A stretch of 64,000 bases of DNA from Agrypnia vestita (taxonomy: Eukaryota; Arthropoda; Insecta; Trichoptera; Phryganeidae): assembly GCA_016648135.1 (NCBI GenBank), contig JADDOH010001977.1, positions 62,001 through 126,000 on the forward strand, read 5' to 3'. The notes beneath the pieces were generated by a model. It was not told the origin of the DNA. It saw only the letters and a program-made list of their open reading frames with translations, and searched no databases. Positions 1-11,300 of the stretch are shown here, one piece after another (position 1 is the stretch's first letter; every line of letters starts with the position of its first letter). The position numbers were made by a program, and so were the translations under genes.

Positions 1-1450
1 TTTCTGTCATGCGCCTCGACGTATATGGAAGGTGAAGGCTTGTCATTGGCCAGTTCACAAAACGAGCCGTGTGATTGGCTTTTCAACCGGAAGTTAATCT
101 TATTTTACGGTTTTTACACGGGGCAGCTCCACTTTTAGATTTAATAAAAAATGTCGCGGTATTCAAAAACTGAGTTCAAAAAATACCCACTAGAAATATA
201 TAAGTTGCTGAAAAAGAGTGGTCCAATTTATGCACATATGACTATTAAACATTACGTCTGACTTTAAGAATCCTTTTAGAACAGAACTTCTAAATATGTA
301 TATGTTACAGCGAATTTGCATTTTTAGTGAGACTATACTTTCACTAGTAAAAATGTACTTTTCCCGGTCGGGCAGAGTGGGGGCAGTGAAAACATCTAAA
401 TCAACGAATTCTCAGATTCACTACACATAATCCGTGAAAATACATTACTCAAAGCATAGACAATATATCGGTGAAACCATCAATTTGTACACGTAATTCT
501 TAAAGCGTAGAAAGTATAAAGGCGGCACTACACTAGACGATTTTTATTCATTTTGCGGTCCTATTTTAACTCCTAAATTAAAATAGGACAGCGGCACCGC
601 AAAACGAATACGAATCGCGAAGTAAGGTGTCGGCTGAAAGATCGCGCACTCGGGTTTTTTATGATATCTGACGACTGCCGGAACAAAACGAGGTTATGTC
701 ACCATGTAAATATTGGGGGGTTAAGGGAAAATTTTTATTAATGAATATGTATTTTGTCAATTAAGTTTATTAAATATGTTTTTTTTATAACAATACAACA
801 AAAGTTTATTTCTTACAAATATAGAAACATAAATAAACATACACCCGGTATTATTAATTTTAAATGAACCTTTAAAAGTGCGTCAAGTAACAAACACTCG
901 ATGCGAAAAATACAAAAATCAAAGAGATTCTAAGTCATCATTTACGTTTGAATTCATTCAGATTCTTCCGCATTTCCAATTTTCTATCTTTTTATCAAAA
1001 ATGTGTCTAATGTCGTTTGCGTTTCTTGTTTGCGCACGTGTAAGCACGGGTGGTAGACGTACAACATAAAGTGCGCGGTTTTTAAGTTCGCAAACTTACT
1101 CGGCTCGACGTCGGTGACAGACGTGAAGCTTGCTCGCACCGTATCATTTTTATGAGTTTAATCGACTGTCTTTTGAATTATAAGATGATCAGAATTTCGT
1201 AAGTGTTCGCGATTAAAATTTTAAAAATATATTACGTTTTAGTTACCTACCTAAACTAATCATTGAATATCAAAGACCAGTCCAGAAGTGTGACAGTTCG
1301 AGAAACAGAACTATCGCCACAGAATAGAGAATATGCTATCGCTCAAAGGATAAAAATTAGAAATACTGTCGCTTTGTGATGACTTTGGACTAGACTAGTG
1401 TAGAATGAGACACAAAACGCAAAATAAATTTTGAAAAACAAGGTCCATGT
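1..1450. other. intergenic, no gene recognised
   Basis: AT-rich sequence with no convincing exon on either strand. The only open frame of note, about 60 codons at 878-1069, has no recognisable motif. A short inverted repeat (TCCTATTTTAA at 559-569, its complement at 578-588) is visible but too short to classify. Confidence 0.5.
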
Positions 1451-1466
1451 GCCATTAGAATCTTGT

Positions 1467-1473
1467 TATAAAA
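1467..1473 (+). promoter_or_regulatory. candidate TATA box for the 1520 exon
   Basis: TATAAAA lies 53 bp before the ATG at 1520, which would put a start site near 1497 and give a 5' leader of about 25 nt. Small secreted insect proteins often have this compact layout. The motif alone is common in AT-rich DNA, so the value of the call depends on the exon that follows. Confidence 0.3.
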
Positions 1474-1519
1474 TCATATAATGAAGAATTGGTGCAGACG
1501 AAACTTTCAACACTTCAAA

Positions 1520-1585
1520 ATGACTATTTTAATAATATCCGTTACCTACATAATGTTGATTTGCACAGAAGAAATTAATAATGCA
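1520..1585 (+). CDS. candidate first exon encoding a signal peptide
   Basis: From the ATG at 1520 the frame gives 22 codons: a hydrophobic stretch MTILIISVTYIMLIC followed by a short polar tail TEEINNA. It then meets a strong splice donor, GTAAGA, at 1586. A TATA box sits 53 bp upstream. Together this looks like the first exon of a small secreted protein read left to right, opposite to the lectin exons. No partner exon with a matching acceptor could be recognised in the following kilobase. It may be a chance arrangement or a decayed gene. Function unknown. Confidence 0.25.
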
Positions 1586-1994
1586 GTAAGAACCTTGTTC
1601 ACGCAATGACTTATTAAATTGTTATTCAAGGCCCGGTTGTTTCAATTTGGATAAATAAAAGTTCGTTTAAAAGCATAGATTTTTACGGAAACGGATTTCA
1701 GACTTGTCAAATTTAATTTTTGACAGTTCGGAAACCAATAAATTCACTAGTAAGTGCAAGTTAAAATATTGTATTCATTTCTATTGGTGAAAAACTCTTT
1801 GAATATGATAAGAATGACCTTGAATATACTTTCTCTAAAATGCCAGTGAATGATGGACTCACTAGAAAATCAGATTCACTGTAACATATATACAATCTTG
1901 TTTATTCTGGAACAAGATATGGCCTCATTTTTCAAATTTGTAGTTACATATAGAAAAAAGGTAGTGTTCCATGGAGCGAACACAAATATATATT

Positions 1995-2285
1995 AGTACT
2001 AGCTGTTACTAGTAAAATGTTAAACGACGGAACACCGGTTCGCGAATTTGCTAAGCCCTAGTATATATTTATAGTATCTTTTGCCGGTCCGCGGAGCATC
2101 ATCGCTATCGTTGCCGCCTTCAAGTTTGCTGGCCTGGGGTTCAAGCCCCATCTAAGGCCGTTTAATTTATTTTTTATCCGTGAATTTGAAAGAAATTACG
2201 GATGTTACACGAAGTTACGGGAGCAGAAGGATGGACAGACAATGAAATTATTATATTTAAATAGATGGGTGGCTCGGGAAACAAA
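1995..2285 (-). mobile_element. degenerate Helitron-like element (family D)
   Basis: Related to the better copies at 27253, 56760 and 57528. It shares the block with GGGGTTCAAGCCCC near 2137, which looks like a tRNA-type B box, and the downstream block with repeated cggac/ggacagac motifs before an ATTATTATA stretch. The terminal hairpin that ends the other copies is decayed here (about 2000-2020). Low internal conservation suggests an old insertion. Confidence 0.45.
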
Positions 2286-2465
2286 GAGAAAATAATTGGG
2301 AGGATAAAAGGCCTTAAAACAAAACAATTAGGTATGGGTACATTTTTTATTACAGTAATAGTGCAGAAATAAAGCAAGCAAATATAATGCATAACCAATA
2401 AGCATTACTGAAGGTGAATCTAGCGAGGAGATGACGTTTAAATTCTGTAAATGGTTTCAAAATTT

Positions 2466-5400
2466 TCAAGAGTATCGGCTTTTAGTGATGTCCCCTTTGC
2501 CCAAGCTTGTATGGATCAGCTGGGTGGGATGTTTGAGAGTCTTCTCGCATACAAATTGTGCTGCACCTAGGCAATTATAGTGATACAGCAACCCATTTTC
2601 GTAAATGCCGCCGCAATGCTCTCTGTCATCGTGGTTCGTGGGCGGTCCGTGCAGCCACGCGCCGTAGCCTGATTCTTCCGGAGTCTTGCCTGCAAGTCCC
2701 AAATCACATTTTATTGTTTGTAATTACCAACATAATGTTATTAAATCATGAAACAATCTGGATTTTGGTGAGGCAGTGTTTGCCCGTGTCAACTTATTAG
2801 TTTATCGGGATCAAATATTTATTCCATATAGACCTCGCATACACGTATTTTTGTAGAATTGTTTTTTTTTCATTTTATTTTTTCATATTTTGCAAAGTAT
2901 TTTACTTCCTAAATAAAATTTCCTGAATGTGGTGAGATATTCACTTCACGATCAAGTTGTCAATCAAGCTTTGGGGACTTTTCCCAGGAGACCACCAAGT
3001 TATTAGTCCTATTTTCATAGTAAAAGCATCTAGCTTAGTTTGAAAATAAATAAATTAATAATGACACATATTATCCGTGCATTCATCTTTATTTTTATAA
3101 ACAATGAATCCAATCTTTCATGGATTCTTTGTTTATAAAATGATGAATATGAGTGTAGACGGCAGCGTGGTATGACTTTTAATTTAATACATGACGATGT
3201 TGATTTAGAAGAGCGGTACTCAACGTTTTTTTCTACGGGCTACATACATATGATTGCTAAGTTACACGGGCCGCAATATTAATATGACGGAATAAGATCA
3301 TACAGGGAATAACAGTATTCATTAATTAGGCTAGGATTTAGGGCACAGCCACTTGATTATACCTATAAAATGATTACTATACCTATAAAACTCAATATCT
3401 GTCTGTCTGTTCTCTATACAAATCCACACCGTTTGTCCGATTCGATTCAAATTTTGCATACTTATGTTTAGGACCCGGCGGGTAACATAGGCAACATTTC
3501 CTCCCTATTCTCGTATCCCTTCCCCTCCCCCTGACATATTTTTGATACAAATTTGTACCGTTTGACCGATCGGACTCAAAATTTGTAAACTTATTCTTTA
3601 GGACTCGGTGGGTAACATATTCGACATTTCCCCCCTATTCTTTAAAACCTTCCCCTCCACTTATATATTTTCAATGCAAATCTATACCATTCGAATTGAA
3701 CCTTTGTTTACCCTCACAAATTTATTTTAAACTTAATCCTTAACCCGTGCAACGCCGGGTTAGGAGAGGTAGTCAACAAATATTTTTTTAAACTTTAATA
3801 GAATGATAATAATACTTAAATTTATTATCATCATGTCTTTATACTCAAAATACAACAATGAAAAAAATAAAATTCAAAACTAACCTACATCGTTTATTAT
3901 TGTATAACGTCTTAACAAAAACAATAGATTACTAAACGCATATGAAAATATGATTTATGAATACGGATTCAATCACCTTGTTACAGGTGTAACGGGCGAC
4001 GAAACTATCAAAAGAAAAACCGTCCAGAGTTGCATAGACCATATCGCCCCTTTAGAGGTAATAAAGTCAACAATTCAATCAATATTTATCTGCTGTCTAC
4101 GGCGAGGCGTCATTCATGTCATAGACAAAACATGCAACTGTCAGATTTGTAACGATGTGTGTGAACGAAATTATGAAACTTTTAACTGTGATAATTTTTT
4201 AATAATCTTTTGCGCCGCATAAAAATATCATTTTTGAAATCAGAACACTCGATTTTACGTGTTACAAAACATGCAACTGTCAGATTTGTAACGATTTGTG
4301 TGAACGAAAACTTTTAACTGTTATGAAACTTTGAACTGTGATAACTTTTTAAATAAATTTTTGCGCCGCATATAAATTTCATTTTTGAAATCGGAACACT
4401 CGACTTTACGTGTTACAAAAAAAAAAAAAAATCTCAAAAATGCTGTTGGTAATATCCAGTTCAGCCATTTTAAATGAATAAATTTTTGACAGTTTAATAA
4501 TCTCGCTACATGCTGCGATCCGTTACAAGCGTTTTCGCTACAATACGTAACTTCCGTTACAATAAATTTTTTGCCCTCGATAAGATAATACAATGTTAAT
4601 TATTTGATTGAATACATATTAAATGTGTATTGAATTCCTTTATAGTCTATAAATTCCTTATTTTTATACTTGACAACTGCTACTCATGAATTAATTGTTG
4701 TTTCAAGGGGATTAAGAGCGTTTTAAATTTTTTTTTAAAAATGTAAAAATATCGCGGATCAAGAAGTAGTTCAATATATATATTTTTTTACATACAATTA
4801 TTTTACATAAATATACATCGCAAATCAATAAAAAAAAAAATAAAAAATAAATCAATAGGTTTTTACATAGCAGGTACACAATTAATGATAAAAATAAACA
4901 AAATGTAAAACATAATGTAAATGTTACATAAATTGTATTGATTTAAGACGCAAGGTTCTAAAAATGGCTTTGGATTATGAATTACCGCGGTTTTCGAATT
5001 ATCGGGGTTAACTTTCTATGAAATTAACATTTTGGGACTTGTGTATTTTAAAATAATAATATTTTAAATTATATCAACTAAATCAAGGGAGTCGTATTCC
5101 CCGATACGAACTTCCTTTGAACAACAACAAAAAATATAATGATTAAACAAAAGTATTATAATGGAATGATACAACAAATATTAAATTGCTTATCTGAGCG
5201 CTTATCGAAGCGCGTAGAACTGTAGGACTGCAACAATACGAAACGCTAACACTGGTACACACAGGAACTACCGAACGCGTCAAACGCCACGATCGAACTT
5301 CAATGGTGTCTAAATGTACAAAAAAAGTACTTATTTTGTGCGTTGGATGTATTTTATCAAATATGAGTACAGTATTAAACACCGGCTTTTTTGTATTATG

Positions 5401-7731
5401 TGACTTGGATTTATTCTACATAATTTTAATATAACATTTAATTATAAGCATCTTTGTTGGTTTAATCAGCTGTCAATCTTGTCTGTCTTGGATAAAAAAG
5501 TACTTAATAATCTTGGATGATAAAACAAATTGTGGACGTTTTTCAGTTAATTTGACAGTGATGGCCGTGATGTGGGTTAGAAAAATACTGAATTTACAAA
5601 AAAATTTAGCACATAGAGCTTGGACGTTTCCAGCACATAAAAATATCATAGTGGATTTGTGTATTTTAAAATAATAATAATTACTAAGGATAATCGTTTA
5701 CTTTGTAATATTATTGAAAAAAAGACATGTCACTGGGCTAATCAGTCATAAAAGGCCCACAAAGTGGAGCAATTTTCGTCATTTTTTAAACATTGTAGGT
5801 TTGGTAATTTATTAATTGATTAAATAATTTAGTTTGTGTCATTTTAACAGGATATACGTATTTAAAATATATGGAACGTGATGAATAAATTTTAAAATAA
5901 TATATTTCCAAAAAAAAATATGCTAAAAAACGCAAGAGAAGATACGAGAAAAAATGTGAAATTTTCTCACTTTGCCGACTAAAAAAGTCGTTTTTTTTTA
6001 TTTACCTTTGCTAGTCAAAAATTCTCCACGAGTAATAATGTCGGTGATGTCCAAAAATAAAAAATTACTGTAGAAACTTCTCCTCGTAGGTCTCTTGGGA
6101 ATCCTGGCCAGGTATTTTGTGAATAAATTGGCCTCTGCTTGACTATTGGCCAAAGCCAGAGTTGCTCCTTCATTGTCACATATGCTGTATGCTTCGCGCC
6201 AGGCCTTGGGAGCGCTGTGAACCTTGTAACAACGCCCTGCTTCGCTTTCTAGAAAGTATTCTGTAAGCAAAATTAAAGTTTTTTTAAAATGCATTATACG
6301 TTTTAGGTTCATCGCCGGTCTCGATTTCTTGTAGAAAATTCTTGAAAGTCAAAATTAACTCACTTCCGTCACCCAATTGAGTTGAAATTTTGCATATTGC
6401 ATTGTCATCGACATCACCATATTGTCAATGAAAATGCATTGTATTTTTTGTCAAGCATACACACACGCACACAAAAAATTAAAATGCAAAGTCATGCATG
6501 TCAAAGAGGCAATCGAAATATATGTATAAGCACCCAGTAAAGATTAATAGGGATGACGGTCTTAAGTTAAAAGCCTCGTAGTATCCGGCGCTGCAGGACC
6601 AATTAAATTGACGATTCCTCACAGGCCGACATCCGACAGTAGATAAAACAGTGGCATGACACTACAGAAATTCTTGACAACACCTGTCTTCGACACGGAA
6701 ACACGACACACTTCATCAAGACATACACATCCTGCTTTCGACGCGGTATTGTAATCCAGTATTTAACCTAACACAAAGTTGGACACATCCTGACTTCGGT
6801 ACGGTATTGCAAGGCAATATTTAATCTACACTTCAACACACTCATCACATCAGCCCTGATGATGTACCCTGCAATGGGATCCGAAATGTCGGCCAGAGAG
6901 GTCACATATACACGGCAGATTCTGAATGGCCATGAAAACCTGAGAACATTTTTGCATCTCAGATGTTCGGGCAAGAGACTACATTCTAGTAAAAATTTTA
7001 AATTATTTAAATATTGGTCATTTTAGAATTTTATCTCTTTATTTAAAATTGCTACAAAACAAAAGGTGGTTGTTATTCTGTAAAATGATTTTGTTTAATT
7101 GTGAATTAATCAGTCGTAGCAAAATGCCAGTGATAAGTAATTATGTAATACAAATAATGAAGAAATGATTTTCTTAAATTTAATTTAATACCAATGTGAT
7201 ATAATGAATTTCGTAGTCAAGAGAACAAAAGTACAATAAAATGGAAACCGCGTCCTCGCATATAAAGTATTTATAAAGAAAACTATGTTTTTATGAGTTA
7301 ATTTTTTTATCATTATATTACATACTACGAAATTGGTAAAAATAGCATCAGCGATTAAGTGCAGGAGCCAGGGAAGAACTTTATGGCGATGTATTGACTG
7401 GTTACTTTTACTTGAATTAAATAGGTATTTTCAAGACCCAAATTAATACACATATGTTTTCCTTTCGCAACCTCCTGTGCAGAATTTGTCTGGAAGGTAA
7501 ATTAGGTTTAAATAAATAGGGTCTCCTACATCATGTAATGAAATATTTTATTAATATTACCTTTATCAGTTGTCTCGCAGTCATAATTTTGTGTGATCTC
7601 AGATTTACGCTTGGTGCAGAGGAATTTATTTCCATCACTGCATGGTGTCATTTGGATACGTCCATTTATCAAAGCCAAACAGCGGGCTTTACTATCAAAG
7701 ATGTCCAGGCCTGTGTGTGTGATCCACGTCC
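2466..7731 (-). CDS. two-domain C-type lectin, 3' three exons
   Basis: Three exons join in frame on the minus strand: 7731-7561, 6260-6006 and 2689-2466 (stop). Each starts after an AG, the two upstream ones end at GTAATA and GTAAAT, and all introns are phase 1, giving 215 residues. Exon 1 is the C-terminal half of a first carbohydrate-recognition domain (ARCLALING, then TPCSDGNKFLC). Exon 2 starts a second domain with the lepidopteran immulectin signature RCYKVHSAPKAWREAYSIC and EGATLALANSQAEAN. Exon 3 completes it (EHCGGIYENGLL, then AAQFVCEK) and adds a 24-residue tail. Such secreted haemolymph lectins recognise microbial sugars and promote haemocyte attachment and melanisation. The first-domain N-terminal half and signal peptide were not found upstream; large insertions lie there. 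The usual EPN/QPD and WND calcium/sugar motifs are not intact. A candidate AATAAA lies at 2346-2351. Confidence 0.85.
2982..3085 (+). mobile_element. SINE family A, body fragment
   Basis: Contains the family A body: GGAGACCA, then a stretch like TCCTATTTTCAT, then TAGCTTAGTTTGAAAAT, matching copies at 24459, 34790, 35952 and 51106. The tRNA-like head is missing. It lies in the large lectin intron. Confidence 0.6.
3081..3148. repeat. inverted repeat, about 28-bp arms
   Basis: Arms at 3081-3112 and 3121-3148 are near-complementary (left arm ends ACAATGAATCCA, right arm starts TGGATTCTTTGT) around an 8-nt loop. Probably the remnant of a foldback MITE in the lectin intron. Confidence 0.6.
3363..3770 (+). 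mobile_element. Helitron-like element with internal tandem units
   Basis: Holds two and a half copies of a unit of about 130 bp (ACAAATCCACACCGTTTG near 3418, ACAAATTTGTACCGTTTG near 3545, a shorter third near 3675), each with a GTAACATA and CCTTCCCCTCC block. The right end shows a hairpin ACCCG..CGGGT (about 3745-3761) followed by GGTAGT. That resembles a Helitron 3' end, where a hairpin precedes CTRR. No Rep/helicase gene is present, so it would be non-autonomous. The tandem structure is direct; the class is inference. Confidence 0.45.
3950..4110 (+). pseudogene. possible LINE endonuclease fragment
   Basis: The frame includes SCIDHI preceded by basic residues, resembling the (T/S)CIDHI motif in apurinic-like endonuclease domains of non-LTR retrotransposons. 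The reading frame runs to 4222 but loses resemblance after about 50 residues and enters a tandem repeat. Short and degenerate, so the assignment is weak. Confidence 0.3.
4126..4417. repeat. tandem duplication, about 140-bp unit
   Basis: Two units (about 4126-4264 and 4265-4417) start with ACAAAACATGCAACTGTCAG and share the TTTTGCGCCGCATA block and the TTTACGTGTTACAAAA end. The second unit has a small internal duplication (TTTTAACTG/TTTGAACTG) and ends in a run of A. This looks like the 3' region of a retroelement duplicated in tandem. Confidence 0.75.
4640..5990. other. lectin intron, no other gene seen
   Basis: AT-rich intron sequence between lectin exons 2 and 3. A phrase TTGTGTATTTTAAAATAATA occurs near 5040 and again near 5652, suggesting a diverged local repeat. 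No coding motif is seen on either strand. Confidence 0.5.
6570..6975 (+). mobile_element. retroelement tail, Penelope-like 3' end candidate
   Basis: Contains CTGATGA at 6856, a stem (TACCC, GGGAT) and CCGAAAT at 6881-6887, followed by GTCGGCCAGAGAGGTC. The same layout occurs in the inverted repeat at 38070-38219. It sits in the lectin intron between the exons at 6006-6260 and 7561-7731. No coding portion is recognised, so the class is inferred only from the tail motif. Confidence 0.35.
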
Positions 7732-7849
7732 CTAGAAGCAATTTAATCAAATTTAATTTACTTGAGAATCATTCATTTGTGTTGGAGTAGGTAATCTTTG
7801 TCAAGTTAGATGATATACTTTCATCTTACCTACATTAAGCTCCAATAAT

Positions 7850-8330
7850 TAGTGATGCAACGAATACCACTTTATAATATGAATATCAAGCCAACTATTC
7901 GGCGAACACGAATACGAATAATTCAACAAGGTAATAAATAATACTCCACTGTTCTTTTTTTACTAAGAGATTTAATAATTTACCACTGGCAAATTTTTGT
8001 TCAAAAAGCACAACATTTCTTTTATCCGTTTGTACATTCCCAGCGGCCGAAAAAAAAAATCACTTTTTTCACGCTTACGAGAGGTCATGTTATTAGATTT
8101 AATTTGAAATTATTTTATAAGAGTTAACACTTTTACACACAATGGAAATAAAATGGAACGAACAATACGTATTACAAAACAAAAACATCATGAAATGAGT
8201 ACCTAACCAACGAAACTAGATGAAAGAACTCATGTTATGCTGTGAAATAAGTAACAATTGACAACTTGAGAACTCAACAAATCCATTCATTCAATGTTAG
8301 AGGATTCCCCGATAATAGAGTGCGTAGGTG
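7850..8330 (-). mobile_element. truncated hAT-type element
   Basis: Begins TAGTGATGCAACGAATAC and matches, in reverse orientation, the complete element at 48602-49264 across most of its length. Shared blocks include the CGGATAAAAGAAATG region and the TGCGTAGGTG block. Similarity stops abruptly at 8330, exactly where the 3.4-kb repeat begins, and the missing end does not reappear after that repeat. No transposase is present. Confidence 0.75.
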
Positions 8331-11300
8331 TGTAATGACCCAACTAGATAGTGGGCCCTAATCAAATCGAGCAGACTGTATTTAATGTCGAAATGATGTT
8401 CAATTAATATTAATAAGCATTTTATTGTATTTCAATATAAATCGTTCTCCTGGTCACGGTAAGCACTGTGATGACTCAAGTAGATAGTAGGGCATCGCGG
8501 GGCCTTGATACATTTAATAATAATTTAGTATAGCTCCTGGTCCGGCACCAGAGTTAGACATCCCATGGGGTGTGTGTTGAATATATAAGGCGAAGCAAAT
8601 CTATAATACAAATCATTCCATTGCAAATCAATGTAAATCATATTCTTTTCTCGGCTAACGATGTGAGATGACCCTAATGTGGGTCCTACTAAATAATGAA
8701 GGTTAGTAAGTAGCAAACCGTCGCGTTCAAAATACAATATATTGGATTATCAAATATTTCATTATTCTTATATGTGAGCGCGCGACGCTCTGCATAACGA
8801 CTGCAAATTGCGTTGTAACTACATAATGATCGTGAGAAAAATTATATTCTTCTATGAAATATTAACAATAATGTATTCTATACAATATTAATGCTCTGCC
8901 AGTGCTAAATATACATTTACTGAAAATAATTATTAACTGAAAATTTCGCTTTTGAATGCAAAATTAACTAAAAATATTAACTAAAATATTTCTAACATCT
9001 TGGGTTCGCATACTATATTGAAAATACCTAATGCCCTTTGCATTTACTAAGTATATTACCTAAATAGCCACAGCTATACCATCCTGTCCGTCAGGGACTA
9101 AACATAAAACATAGTTATATTTCTAAAAGTGCTACCTCTTACGCGACAAAAATACCTATTGCAGTCGGGCTATGAATATGAACTATTTCCGCCTCATAAT
9201 GGCGCCTGGAACCAATACTAAAAACCTCACTAGAAATAATAAATGCGACTAAATCTCGATAAATACAATATATACTATTCGTAATACGTCGTTGAATTGG
9301 CACATGATTCGTCTAATGGATGAAGGACCCCGTTGTGTATCGTAATAACTTCAAATTCTTTTATAGGAGCAGTGTGGAAACAATTGCATAATATTACGTA
9401 ATAAAAACATCTAACGAACCTAATAATCTATACATTTATGTTACAATAAAATACGTTCACCAGAAGAATTCGTGTATTAGAAATAAAACATTTTCGATTT
9501 GAGACAAACCAGTAAAATCGTTCGAACGGCGCAAAGGGAAAAATTCACACATATTAAATAACACTGAAATGAATAATTATAAACACTTTGTATTAGCAAA
9601 TTCTTACCTTGAATGGTTTCGTTCTAGACGTGCATGAACCTGTTCATATTAATTCCATGGGAAAATAATACATATATTTTCTATCTACGAAATAAGACAT
9701 TTTTGAAGCGAAACTTCTTTATAAATAAGTAGATAAGGTCTCGGGGATGGTTTGTTCGAAAGGATTCTACAACAGCCCGTGAGTTTATATGAAATAATAG
9801 TTTCTTTGAATGCTAAATTTTGGTTTTTTAAACCCTCAGCATCTCTGCTGAGAGGGGTAGAGGCCCCGCGCCCGCCTAAACCCGGTGGCCGACTTCCTAA
9901 GTGACTAAACGGCCCCCCTTGTTCCTCCGGAACTTACTGCATCCCGAGACTCTATCTCTTCTTTACGAGATGTGATCCTGTGACGCCTCTCTTTAGGCTT
10001 ATAATTGAGATGTACGTACTCTTTTGGTACGAGTTTCTGATGATGTGTGTTGTCTTGAGGCGCCTTTCTTTTAGGCCGGTGTTTGAAGAATCATGTACTC
10101 TTTTGGTACGAATTGATGACGACATTAGCCTCCTTTGCGGGCATAGTCAGCGATGTTACACATTATTGTGCAATCTCATTATGCCTTTTCAGAGCGGCGT
10201 CCCACGATTCTGCATCTTGCAACATTTACTTTGGACAAATGTTAGAGTGTTAGTAACATATTTATAATATCCCAGCTATTCCATATGAGTGAATGATTTT
10301 TATATTTATTCTGGCCCTGTCTTTCTTACAGAGGACGAAATAGAAGTAAACGTTTTCTATCAAGGTTTTACAGCATTCAAGCATGGAAATCCTTCCAAAG
10401 ACATAGGGAACCTTTTTGTTGGTTTAAGTAGTTTGCGCCAGATGAGGTTAGGTGGTCGGTTAATTGACGACCCCGAGCAACAAGGAGGACCCCGCCTTTA
10501 AGGGGCCCTGCAGGGGCTTGTGCGGGTTCCACGCCCAAGTGCCGGCAATCATCCACCCCTCAGCCAGCTAGGCTAACACAAACCAGATATCCCCAATCTT
10601 TAGTTAGATCTCTCCATTCTGTCCTTTACTCGTCATTCTGAAGCTACTTGTTAAGCCAGATGTACCGAGGTACTCAAATCATAAAGACTTGGCTGAAGAC
10701 CGGATTGCGCAATACTTATGCAACACAATTATTATAAGGCTACTAAGCATTTCTTATAGAATTACGTGTATTCAATTATTAGTAAAAATAGTTTGAAAAT
10801 CCCCATACTTTAAAATATATTCGTTCGGAAGAATTTCTCGTACGATTTGGATTGATATCTGGTTATGCATTACATAACGCGTCGACAATATTATGAATCT
10901 ATTAAGCACTGCTTATAGAGCTCCGTAAAATCAATTGTTAATACAAATGGTATGAAAATCCCCATGCATCAAAATATATTCGTTTGGAGATATTCCCGTA
11001 CGAATTGAGCCAAGATCACACAAGAAATCGTGATATTAATTATACATTATTGCTCCGATTTTAAATCTTCCCAAAATAAATACATTTCAATTGTGAAAAT
11101 AATTAATCGATAGATAATATAAATGTGTTCCTTAGCTGTTACACAGTGGCGGTATGATCCTCTCTGCTACTGATGAATGGTAGAGTCCTCCATAAGTCCG
11201 GGCAGCAACTCCGTCCGCAAATGCTGTTCTGGAACTCAGGGCTCCGTCGGTAGTCTGTTGGGCAGCGCTCCCGCTCGCAAGTCTGGTCTCGAACTGAAGG

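Noticed and set aside
9980..10501. Plus-strand open frames of 95 and 70 codons kept in both 3.4-kb repeats
   Set aside because: The copies differ mainly by replacement changes in these frames (such as I/K and L/F), no domain is seen, and their conservation follows from the youth of the duplication.
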